Part shown: positions 6,604 through 12,827 of the stretch, one piece after another
Numbering within the stretch: the first letter of the stretch is position 1
Layout of the letters: every line of letters starts with the position of its first letter
Assembly (NCBI GenBank): GCA_902767455.1
Contig: CACXHH010000160.1
Coordinates: 1-12,827 of the forward strand
Direction: 5' to 3'
DNA: 12,827 nucleotides
From: an uncultured Eubacteriales bacterium
GTDB taxonomy: Bacteria; Bacillota; Clostridia; Christensenellales; Borkfalkiaceae
Notes under the pieces: generated by a model
Seen by the model: the letters and a program-made list of their open reading frames with translations, nothing else
Database searches by the model: none
What the model was told of the DNA's origin: nothing
Translations under genes and position numbers: made by a program

Positions 6604-6634
6604 AAAAAGAGCCTTAAGCGATCAAAGGCTCTTT
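6604..6634 (-). terminator. Hairpin terminator between valS and rnj
   Basis: A 10-bp perfect stem (6606-6615 with 6625-6634) has a 9-base loop. On the minus strand its second arm ends in a run of five T (6604-6608), partly inside the stem, followed by GG. It is a plausible but perhaps leaky terminator, since the free T-run is short. Confidence 0.6.
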
Positions 6635-6639
6635 AAACG

Positions 6640-6662
6640 GCGACCTTGGTGCGTCAGGTCGC
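6640..6662 (-). other. Hairpin directly after the valS stop
   Basis: A perfect 7-bp stem GCGACCT/AGGTCGC surrounds a 9-base loop, 4 bases downstream of the valS stop and ahead of the terminator. With no T-run of its own it is more likely a 3'-end stabilising structure or part of a compound terminator. Confidence 0.5.
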
Positions 6663-6666
6663 AATA

Positions 6667-9300
6667 TTAACTTTCGTATTCTTTAAGATTTGCAAGTATC
6701 TTTTCTTTGAGTTCCACGAACTTGGCAAGCTTTTGTTTTTCTGCGTCCACGAGTTTTGCGGGCGCTTTTTCAACGAAACCGGGGTTATTGAGTTTGCCGT
6801 TTGCGCGTTCGATCTCGCCTTCGGTCTTTTCGAGATCGGCTTTGAGCCTTTCGACTTCTTTTTCGATATCGACGAGTTCGCCGAGCGGGATATACAGCTC
6901 GAATCCGTTAAGTACCTGCGTAAACACCTTCTCGTTTATATCCTGTTTGGAAGCTATAAACCTGATTTCGTTTACGCCCGAAAGCTTCTTGATAAAGTCG
7001 GCGCTGTCGTTTACGAGCTTTTTGTTTGCGGTAACGACGAGCAAATCGACCTTCTTGGAAGGAGCCGCGCCCGCCTGAACTTTTATCTGACGAACGGCTT
7101 TGATTATATCCATTACGGCGGTCATCTTTTCGGCGTCTTTTTTGAAGTTGTAAGCGGAATTATAGCGCGGGAAGTCGGAAACCATTATGCTTCCGTCAAC
7201 GCCCGGAATATTCGAGTATATTTCTTCGGTAACGAAAGGTATAAACGGGTGAAGAAGTTTGAGCGTCTGTTTCAGAACGTAGCAAAGAACGGAGAGAGTT
7301 GCGTTCTTCTTTTCTTGGTCGTCGCTGTATAAAGCGGGCTTGGTGAGTTCGATATACCAGTCGCAGAAGTCGTACCACATAAAGTCGTGGCAGACGGCAA
7401 GCGCCATACCGAGATCGTACTTCTCCATAAGGAGCGTGACCTGTTTAACGGTATGATTGAGCTTGGAAAGGATCCACTTATCTTTGAGTTCGGGCTTAAT
7501 TTCGGTTATCGGCTTGATATCGGCGCCTTCGCAGTTCATAAGCACGAATCTCGAAGCGTTCCATATCTTGTTGATAAAGTTACGCGAACTCTCGCATTTT
7601 TCCTTGGAAAACCTTATATCGCTGCCGGCCGCAACGCCGTTGACGAGCGAGAAACGGAGAGTGTCCGCACCGTATTCGGCGATGACTTCGAGCGGATCTA
7701 CGCCGTTGCCGAGAGATTTGCTCATCTTTCTGCCTTGATCGTCACGAACTATACCGTGGATAAGAACGTCCTTGAAAGGTATTCTGTTCATGTGTTCAAG
7801 ACCGCTGAATATCATTCTCGCGACCCAGAAGAAGATTATATCGTAACCGGTAACGAGAACGTCCGTCGGATAAAAATACGCAAGATCTTCCGTCATTTCG
7901 GGGAAGCCGAGCGTCGAGAAAGGCCAAAGAGCCGACGAGAACCAGGTATCGAGAACGTCTTCGTCCTGATGGAAATGAGTGCTTCCGCACTTAGTGCAGG
8001 CTTTGGGCGCGTCTTTCAAGACCATGATCTCGCCGCAGTCTTCGCAGTAGTAAACGGGGATACGATGCCCCCACCAAAGCTGACGGGAAATACACCAGTC
8101 TTTAATGTTTTCCATCCAGTTGTAATATATCTTCGTAAAGCGCGAAGGCGTGAACTTGATAGACTTGTTTTTGACCGCCGCGATAGCGGGTTTAGCAAGA
8201 TCCGCCATCTTGACGAACCATTGTTTGGAAACGATAGGCTCGACCGACGAGTGGCATCTGTAACAATGCCCGACGTTGTGTTTATGCGGTTGAATTTTGG
8301 TGAGAACGCCGAGAGCTTTCAAGTCTTCGACGATAGCTTTACGGCAAGCGAACCTGTCCATACCCGCGTATTTACCCGCGAGCTCGTTCATAGTTCCGTC
8401 GTCGTTCATGACGCGTATGACTTCAAGGTTATGACGAAGCCCCACTTCAAAGTCGTTGGGGTCGTGAGCCGGCGTAATCTTAACTGCGCCCGTTCCGAAT
8501 TTCATATCGACGTATTCGTCGGCGACGACGGGAATACGCTTATTCACTATGGGCAGAATAAGATACTTTCCTACGAAAGACGCAAAGCGTTTATCGTGCG
8601 GATTGACAGCGACGGCGGTATCGCCGAGCATGGTTTCGGGCCTCGTCGTGGCGACGGTGATATACTTACCTTCTTCGCCTTCAACGGGGTAGTTGAGATA
8701 CCAGAAGAAGGAGTCTTCTTCGGCGTATTCCACTTCGGTGTCGGATAAAGCCGTTTTACAGCTCGGGCACCAGTTGATTATCTTCGAGCCCTGATATATA
8801 AGCCCTTTTTCGTAAAGGTTTACGAAAACTTCTTTGACGGCTTTGGAAAGGTTTTCGTCCATTGTGAACGCAAGGCGCGACCAGTCGCACGAAGAGCCGA
8901 GCGATTTGAGCTGTTCGACTATTCTTCCGCCATACTTTTCCTTCCACGCCCAGGCGCGCTGTAAAAAGGCTTCCCTTCCTATCTGTTCCTTGGTAAGCCC
9001 TTCTTCTTTTTTTATAAGTTCGACAATTTTTACTTCCGTAGCGATGGAAGCGTGGTCGGTGCCGGGAAGCCATAAAGCTTCGTAGCCCTGCATACGTTTA
9101 AAACGAATAATAGCGTCCTGCAAAGTTTCGTCGAGCGCGTGCCCGATATGAAGCTGCCCCGTAATGTTGGGCGGCGGAATAACTATCGTGAACGGAACTT
9201 TGTCCGGATTTACTTTTGCCTTGAAAAACCCGCTATCTTCCCAGTAGGAATAAATTCTCTTTTCAAAATCCTGCGGATTGTAAGTCTTTTGCATTTCCAT
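6667..9300 (-). CDS. valS: Valyl-tRNA synthetase
   Basis: An 877-residue class I synthetase that charges tRNA-Val and edits misactivated threonine. Visible features are 'PPPNITGQLHIGHALDETLQ' with HIGH at 51-54, the editing-domain stretch 'TTRPETMLGDTAVAVNP', 'CISRQLWWGHRIPVYYC' with a nearby Cys-rich zinc-type knuckle (CEDCG, CTKCG), 'DTWFSSALWPFSTLG', and KMSKS at 525-529 in 'GRKMSKSLGNGVDP'. The anticodon-binding region follows, and residues from about 805 to the end form the ValS-specific arm, a coiled coil rich in Lys and Glu. Length is normal. GGTAGG lies 9 bases before the ATG at 9300; a second Met two codons later is possible. It has its own consensus promoter and a terminator, so it is mainly a single-gene unit. 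Confidence 0.98.
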   Translation of the reverse strand: MEMQKTYNPQDFEKRIYSYWEDSGFFKAKVNPDKVPFTIVIPPPNITGQLHIGHALDETLQDAIIRFKRMQGYEALWLPGTDHASIATEVKIVELIKKEEGLTKEQIGREAFLQRAWAWKEKYGGRIVEQLKSLGSSCDWSRLAFTMDENLSKAVKEVFVNLYEKGLIYQGSKIINWCPSCKTALSDTEVEYAEEDSFFWYLNYPVEGEEGKYITVATTRPETMLGDTAVAVNPHDKRFASFVGKYLILPIVNKRIPVVADEYVDMKFGTGAVKITPAHDPNDFEVGLRHNLEVIRVMNDDGTMNELAGKYAGMDRFACRKAIVEDLKALGVLTKIQPHKHNVGHCYRCHSSVEPIVSKQWFVKMADLAKPAIAAVKNKSIKFTPSRFTKIYYNWMENIKDWCISRQLWWGHRIPVYYCEDCGEIMVLKDAPKACTKCGSTHFHQDEDVLDTWFSSALWPFSTLGFPEMTEDLAYFYPTDVLVTGYDIIFFWVARMIFSGLEHMNRIPFKDVLIHGIVRDDQGRKMSKSLGNGVDPLEVIAEYGADTLRFSLVNGVAAGSDIRFSKEKCESSRNFINKIWNASRFVLMNCEGADIKPITEIKPELKDKWILSKLNHTVKQVTLLMEKYDLGMALAVCHDFMWYDFCDWYIELTKPALYSDDQEKKNATLSVLCYVLKQTLKLLHPFIPFVTEEIYSNIPGVDGSIMVSDFPRYNSAYNFKKDAEKMTAVMDIIKAVRQIKVQAGAAPSKKVDLLVVTANKKLVNDSADFIKKLSGVNEIRFIASKQDINEKVFTQVLNGFELYIPLGELVDIEKEVERLKADLEKTEGEIERANGKLNNPGFVEKAPAKLVDAEKQKLAKFVELKEKILANLKEYES

Positions 9301-9334
9301 AAATAAAAACCTACCGTTAGATTATTACCCATTT

Positions 9335-9363
9335 ATTATATAATAATAACTTTTTATTGTCAA
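9335..9363 (-). promoter_or_regulatory. Consensus sigma-A promoter of valS
   Basis: On the minus strand there is a perfect TTGACA (9358-9363), a 17-base spacer and a perfect TATAAT (9335-9340). Initiation near 9328 gives a leader of about 28 bases. That leaves no room for a T-box riboswitch. Confidence 0.85.
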
Positions 9364-9380
9364 ACGAATTGTTTTGTCAA
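9357..9380 (+). repeat. Direct repeat TTGTCAA, 17-base period, in the divergent promoter region
   Basis: TTGTCAA occurs at 9357-9363 and 9374-9380. The first copy is the valS -35 on the minus strand; the second overlaps the candidate -35 of the importer operon. They could be paired operator half-sites, or simply -35 elements. Confidence 0.35.
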
Positions 9381-9403
9381 CTTGAAGATTAAAATCATAT
9401 ATT
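9374..9403 (+). promoter_or_regulatory. Candidate promoter of the ABC importer operon
   Basis: TTGTCA (9374-9379), an 18-base spacer and TATATT (9398-9403) precede the first importer gene by 32 bases; initiation would be near 9410. The short leader excludes a riboswitch such as TPP. Confidence 0.5.
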
Positions 9404-9435
9404 GTTCGTAGTGAAGTATTTTTTTGGAGTACAAG

Positions 9436-10437
9436 ATGAAAAAATCAATCGCAATTTTTATTTCGTTGTTTTTCGCGTTATCCTTGACGGCGTGCGGCTC
9501 TTCGGACGGCGGAAAAACGACCGTGAAAGTCAACGAAGTCACTCACTCGGTATTCTACGCGCCCTTTTACGTCGCGATAGAAAACGGGTATTTTGAAGAA
9601 GAAGGTTTAAAAATCGACCTTACAAACGGCGGCGGATCGGACGCTTCCATGGCGGCGCTTTTGTCGGGCGGTGCGGACGTCGCTTTATTAGGCCCCGAAA
9701 CGGGCGTTTACACGGCGCTCGGAACCCCCAAAGACAAACCCGTTATCTTCGCTCAGCTTACCAAGCGCGACGGCTCGTTTCTCGTAGGCAGACGCGCGGA
9801 AGATAATTTCAGTTGGAAAGACCTTGAAAACAAGGAGATAATCGCGGGGAGAAAAGGCGGGTCGCCCGCTATGAGCCTTGAATACGCTCTCAACAAAAAC
9901 GACCTTTACAACGGACGGAACGTAAAACTCAATTTCGACGTTCAATTCAATCTGACTACCGCGGCGTTCGAGTCGGGAACGGGAGATTACGTCACCGTTT
10001 TCGAGCCGACGGCTTCCGAACTTCAACGCGAAGGTAAGGGATATATTATCGCAAGCGTCGGTCTTGAATCGGGAGAAGTTCCCTTCACTTGCTTTATGGC
10101 GAGAAATTCCTTTATGGAAAAACACGGAGATATAATCGAAAAGTTTATAAAAGCGCTGTTTAAAGCCGTAGATTATATCGAAGGAAACGACGCCGAAACG
10201 ATTGCTAAAGCCATTAAAAACTCCTTCCCGTCGGCAAGCGACGTTTCTTTAAAAGATTCGATAAATTCTTACAAAAACGCAGACGCTTGGCAAAAGGATA
10301 TGATTATGACCGAACAATCTTTTACCAAACTTAAAGAAGTTATGAAAAACGCGGGAGAACTCGATAAAGACGTCGATTTCTTAACTCTCGTCGACAACTC
10401 CGTCGTAAAGAAAATACACGAAGAAATTTACGGCTGA
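9436..10437 (+). CDS. ABC transporter substrate-binding lipoprotein, SsuA/TauA/THI5-like
   Basis: A 333-residue secreted lipoprotein that would capture the importer's ligand outside the membrane. Residues 1-20 are a lipoprotein signal peptide (Lys-Lys, hydrophobic core, lipobox L-T-A-C with C20). The mature part shows the NMT1/THI5/SsuA pattern 'FYAPFYVAIENGYFEEEGL', then 'SMAALLSGGADVALLGPETG' and 'AGRKGGSPAMSLEYAL'. A TTG twelve bases upstream is in frame, but the ATG at 9436 is chosen because GGAG (9426-9429) sits 6 bases ahead and the signal peptide starts there. It is the first gene of a three-gene rightward operon with ATPase and permease. Substrates in this family include sulfonates, taurine, nitrate, pyrimidine precursors of thiamine and riboflavin; no neighbouring enzyme or riboswitch points to one. 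Confidence 0.88.
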   Translation: MKKSIAIFISLFFALSLTACGSSDGGKTTVKVNEVTHSVFYAPFYVAIENGYFEEEGLKIDLTNGGGSDASMAALLSGGADVALLGPETGVYTALGTPKDKPVIFAQLTKRDGSFLVGRRAEDNFSWKDLENKEIIAGRKGGSPAMSLEYALNKNDLYNGRNVKLNFDVQFNLTTAAFESGTGDYVTVFEPTASELQREGKGYIIASVGLESGEVPFTCFMARNSFMEKHGDIIEKFIKALFKAVDYIEGNDAETIAKAIKNSFPSASDVSLKDSINSYKNADAWQKDMIMTEQSFTKLKEVMKNAGELDKDVDFLTLVDNSVVKKIHEEIYG

Positions 10438-10466
10438 AAAGCAAATTTTCACTTCAAGGAGAAAGT

Positions 10467-11222
10467 ATGGATAATTTACTCGAATTACAAGGCGTGTGCC
10501 TGACGTACCATACCAAAAACAAAGAAACACCCGCGATAAAAGATCTGACTTTTTCCGTAAAACGGGGAGAGTTCACGGCGATCATCGGACCTTCCGGCTG
10601 CGGAAAAACGAGCATTATGACTTTGATTTCGGGTCTTATGCCCGCAAGCGGCGGAAAGATAATTATAGACGGTGAACCGGTAGTAAAACCGAGCGATAAA
10701 ATAGGATATATGCTCCAGAAAGACGAGCTGTTTCCGTGGCTTACGATAATGAAAAACGTTATGCTTCCGCTCGAAATAAAGAAAAAATCGAACGATAAAG
10801 CGAAAGAATACGTTACTACGCTTTTGGAAAAATACGGGCTTAAAGAGTTTGCCGACTATTACCCCAACCAGCTTTCGGGCGGAATGCGGCAACGCGCGGC
10901 GCTTATAAGAACGCTCGCCGCTTCCCCAGAACTACTTTTGCTCGACGAGCCCTTTTCCGCTCTCGATTACCAGACCAGACTTTCCGTTTGCAATGACGTT
11001 CACAAGATAATCAAAACCGAAGGAAAGACGGCGCTTCTCGTCACACACGACATCTCCGAAGCTCTTTCGCTTGCCGACAAGATAGTCGTACTCACCGACC
11101 GCCCGTCACGCGTCAAGAACAGTTACGAACTCGATTTCGACAAGGAGCTTTCTCCGCTTAAAAGAAGAGAAAACAAGGAGTTTTCTCAATGGTTTGAAAC
11201 TTTATGGAGGCAGCTTAACTGA
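10467..11222 (+). CDS. ABC transporter ATP-binding protein, SsuB/TauB-like
   Basis: A 251-residue cytoplasmic ATPase that powers the importer. Walker A 'GPSGCGKTS' (41-49), the Q-loop in 'YMLQKDELFPWLTI' (Q84), signature 'LSGGMRQR' (136-143), Walker B 'LLLLDEP' (156-162, E161 catalytic) and the switch His in 'LVTHD' (H194) are all intact. The 'FPWLT' after the Q-loop is typical of the nitrate/sulfonate/taurine subfamily. AAGGAG lies 5 bases before the ATG, 29 bases after the lipoprotein stop. The gene is followed one base after its stop by the permease start, so the products are probably made in a coupled way. Confidence 0.95.
   Translation: MDNLLELQGVCLTYHTKNKETPAIKDLTFSVKRGEFTAIIGPSGCGKTSIMTLISGLMPASGGKIIIDGEPVVKPSDKIGYMLQKDELFPWLTIMKNVMLPLEIKKKSNDKAKEYVTTLLEKYGLKEFADYYPNQLSGGMRQRAALIRTLAASPELLLLDEPFSALDYQTRLSVCNDVHKIIKTEGKTALLVTHDISEALSLADKIVVLTDRPSRVKNSYELDFDKELSPLKRRENKEFSQWFETLWRQLN
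11206..11210 (+). promoter_or_regulatory. Distant ribosome binding site for the permease
   Basis: GGAGG inside the end of the ATPase gene lies 13 bases before the permease ATG at 11224, longer than usual. With the ATPase stop (11220-11222) one base before that ATG, termination-reinitiation is likely. The upstream in-frame TTG at 11194 lacks a site of its own. Confidence 0.55.
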
Positions 11223-11223
11223 T

Positions 11224-12021
11224 ATGGAAAAGTATTCTTACGAACACGCCTTATATCTTAAAAAATTAAGGCGGCAAAATATCGTCGTGTATGCTCTGCG
11301 CTTCGGCATACTTGCTTCTTTTCTCGCGCTGTGGGAAGTTCTATCCGATACGGGCGTTATAGACGGATTTATATTTTCAAGCCCTTCGCGAATTTTAAAC
11401 ACTATAAAATCTCTTTATCTAAGCGGAGAATTGTTTTCGCATATAGCAACTACTTTATTTGAAACGATACTCGGCTTCGCCATCGCGTCGGTCTCGGGGA
11501 TATTAGTTGCGGTAGTTATGTGGTGGTCGGATACGCTCAAAAAAGTTACCGAACCGTATATCGTCGTATTGAACAGCCTTCCCAAAATCGCGCTCGGTCC
11601 GCTAATCATAATCTGGTTCGGCGCGGGGAGCGGAGCCATAATTTTTATGGCGGTCATAATTACCGTTATCGTTACGATAATAAATATGCTCGCGGGATTC
11701 ATTGAGGTCGACGGCGGAAAGATACTTCTTTTGAAATCAATGGGCGCAAGCAAGCGACAGATTTTTACGAAATTGATTTTCCCCGCGTCACTCCCCACAC
11801 TCGTTTCGACTTTGAAAATCAACGTCGGCATGAGTTGGATAGGCTCGATAATGGGAGAATACCTCGTTTCCAAGCAAGGTATAGGCTATCTTATCGTTTA
11901 CGGCGGTCAGGTATTCAAACTCGACCTCGTTATGGCGAGCACCTTTATACTTTGCGTTCTTGCGGGGGTGATGTACGCGTTAGTCGCCTTCGCCGAAAAA
12001 TCGTTGTTGAAACGGCGATAA
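11224..12021 (+). CDS. ABC transporter permease, SsuC/TauC-like
   Basis: A 265-residue inner-membrane permease with about six hydrophobic segments (roughly 21-38, 79-100, 113-131, 137-160, 193-213, 236-257). The 'SPSRI' motif after the first helix and the EAA-type coupling loop 'LKSMGASKRQIFTKLIFPAS' (170-189, with the conserved Gly) are typical of BPD_transp_1 permeases of the sulfonate/taurine/nitrate group. 'SWIGSIMGEYLVSKQGIGYLI' is a further subfamily block. The start at 11224 is one base after the ATPase stop. Its last 77 bases overlap, on the opposite strand, the coding end of the neighbouring membrane protein gene, and no terminator is visible after it. The C-terminus ('SLLKRR') looks normal for the family, so the overlap does not seem due to a wrong stop here. 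Confidence 0.93.
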   Translation: MEKYSYEHALYLKKLRRQNIVVYALRFGILASFLALWEVLSDTGVIDGFIFSSPSRILNTIKSLYLSGELFSHIATTLFETILGFAIASVSGILVAVVMWWSDTLKKVTEPYIVVLNSLPKIALGPLIIIWFGAGSGAIIFMAVIITVIVTIINMLAGFIEVDGGKILLLKSMGASKRQIFTKLIFPASLPTLVSTLKINVGMSWIGSIMGEYLVSKQGIGYLIVYGGQVFKLDLVMASTFILCVLAGVMYALVAFAEKSLLKRR

Positions 12022-12827
12022 ACAAAATTTCCAACGCTCCGAAAAGCCCTATCGCAGGATAGACGAAAGACACGATATTATAAAAACCGAGCCTTGATAC
12101 CGCGAGAGCGGCCGCGCTTAACAACAATCTGTATGCGACTTTATAACGCGGATTTTCGACGAGATAAAAAAGCGGATAGTGGCTTGATAAAAGCGTCGTA
12201 AATATTCCGAAAATAAGACAAATCGCAAACGGCGCGGAAGCTCTGTCTACGTTTTGCGACAAGGAAAGAAGCGGCACGTCCGAATACGCCACCGTTCGCC
12301 CGGCAAGCGTTACGGAAGAGAGTATTAGATATATAAGCGCGCATAGAACGGCTGAAGAGAGCGCTGCGGCGGCAAAATCCGTCACGGCGCTTTTATTTCT
12401 GCCCGCGTCGTTAAAAAGCGCTACCGAAGTAAAGACGTTCAGACCGCAATACGAAAGCATATTTATCGGGCTGACGTTTCGGCTACCGCCGTACCCGCCC
12501 ACACCCGACGCGAGCGTTACGAGCGCGATAAATGCTATCATCACGGGAACGAGTATAAAGTTTACTCTTTCAACGCCTTTTACTCCGAATACGAGAACGA
12601 CGTTAGAAAGAACGAGAAACGCGCCCGAAAGGACGGGATAAGAAGCGTTAAGAGAAAACAGTTGATTTTGAAGGCTGTCAAGCCCGGAGAGCATTCCGCT
12701 CATTATCACGAGATTAGAAATAAGAAGCACGGGCTTTGAAAGCGCAAAAATCGGCGATTTTTTCAGTTCGGATGATTTGAGCACAAAAAAGAAAGCGAGC
12801 GTAAAGATAGCGAAAAGTATAACGACC
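11945..12827 (-). CDS. YkvI-like integral membrane protein, N-terminus missing (runs off the window)
   Basis: An open frame of 293 residues enters from the right edge and is therefore partial; a GTG at 12784 is internal, because a hydrophobic helix ('VVILFAIFTLAFFFVL') is encoded before it. Several strongly hydrophobic segments make this a multi-pass membrane protein. The blocks 'SDVPLLSLSQNV', 'IFGIFTTLLSSHYPL' and 'GFYNIVSFVYPAIGLFG' resemble the C-terminal half of YkvI-family proteins (amino acid-polyamine-cation type transporter fold, substrate unknown). Assignment is from memory of family patterns, and a spore germination permease (GerAB) is an alternative fold relative. The last 25 residues, Arg-rich (RRRR), are encoded antisense to the permease end. 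Confidence 0.65.
   Translation of the reverse strand, partial: VVILFAIFTLAFFFVLKSSELKKSPIFALSKPVLLISNLVIMSGMLSGLDSLQNQLFSLNASYPVLSGAFLVLSNVVLVFGVKGVERVNFILVPVMIAFIALVTLASGVGGYGGSRNVSPINMLSYCGLNVFTSVALFNDAGRNKSAVTDFAAAALSSAVLCALIYLILSSVTLAGRTVAYSDVPLLSLSQNVDRASAPFAICLIFGIFTTLLSSHYPLFYLVENPRYKVAYRLLLSAAALAVSRLGFYNIVSFVYPAIGLFGALEILFIAVSTTIFRRRRLTRTSPPQERKV

Noticed and set aside
6640..6662. Possible tRNA fragment or attachment site at the perfect hairpin after valS
   Set aside because: Only a single stem-loop is present, with no cloverleaf, CCA-type end or flanking integrase.
6646..7332. 228-codon plus-strand open frame over the valS 3' end
   Set aside because: It is antisense to the ValS coiled-coil region. 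Its Phe/Leu-rich translation mirrors Lys/Glu codons and does not suggest a real membrane protein.
7387..8748. 453-codon open frame on the plus strand, antisense to valS
   Set aside because: It lies wholly inside the unmistakable valS gene; its translation shows no family motif, and long shadow frames are common with this codon usage.
9301..9435. T-box or TPP riboswitch between valS and the importer operon
   Set aside because: The region is only 135 bases, very AT-rich, and lacks the conserved T-box or TPP core sequences.
9688..10125. 145-codon minus-strand open frame
   Set aside because: It lies inside the substrate-binding protein gene, with no recognisable protein features.
11415..11873. 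152-codon minus-strand open frame
   Set aside because: It is antisense to permease helices; its apparent hydrophobicity is a mirror of the permease sequence.
1..12827. CRISPR array, IS element, prophage or toxin-antitoxin genes
   Set aside because: No regularly spaced repeats, transposase, integrase or phage-like genes were seen, and almost all the DNA is accounted for by ordinary genes.

Overview
The window looks like chromosomal DNA from an endospore-forming, low-to-moderate GC member of the Bacillota, probably a Clostridia-type anaerobe. The pointers are an intact sporulation sigma factor of the SigK type with a hydrophobic pro-sequence, RNase J, an Asp23/Gls24 protein next to a FakA/YloV-like start and rpmB, a B. 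subtilis-type ThyA, strong AAGGAG-type ribosome binding sites and consensus sigma-A-like promoters. No IS element, phage gene, CRISPR array, rRNA or tRNA was seen. Species cannot be told from sequence reading alone.

Layout. At the left edge, the first nine codons of a probable FakA/YloV-type gene and an Asp23/Gls24-family gene run leftward. They diverge from rpmB (ribosomal protein bL28), which runs rightward. rpmB ends in two hairpin terminators, the second of which also serves the opposing transcription unit. From about 6560 down to 918 lies a leftward gene series: rnj (RNase J), trmR-like (tRNA 5-hydroxyuridine O-methyltransferase), trhP-like (U32 family), sigK, thyA and folA. Several junctions are translationally coupled (TAATG, ATGA, TAATG). 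Upstream of it, valS runs leftward from its own consensus promoter and is separated from rnj by a hairpin terminator. Back-to-back with the valS promoter, a rightward three-gene ABC importer operon starts (lipoprotein, ATPase, permease). Its last gene overlaps, tail to tail by 77 bases, a leftward YkvI-like membrane protein gene that runs off the right edge.

How the genes work together. rnj, valS, trmR, trhP and rpmB concern RNA turnover and translation. The TrmR/TrhP pair would make 5-methoxyuridine at the wobble base of certain tRNAs, valine tRNA among them in Bacillus. ThyA uses methylene-tetrahydrofolate to make dTMP and produces dihydrofolate, which FolA recycles. SigK is the late mother-cell sigma factor of sporulation; its place inside this housekeeping series, with a possible SigE-type promoter in front of it, is the most interesting gene-order feature. 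The importer is of the SsuABC/TauABC/ThiXYZ type, with unknown substrate.

No clearly novel multi-gene system was found. The best leads are a complementarity between the valS terminator arm/loop and the RNase J Shine-Dalgarno region, the sigK placement, and the 77-base convergent coding overlap.
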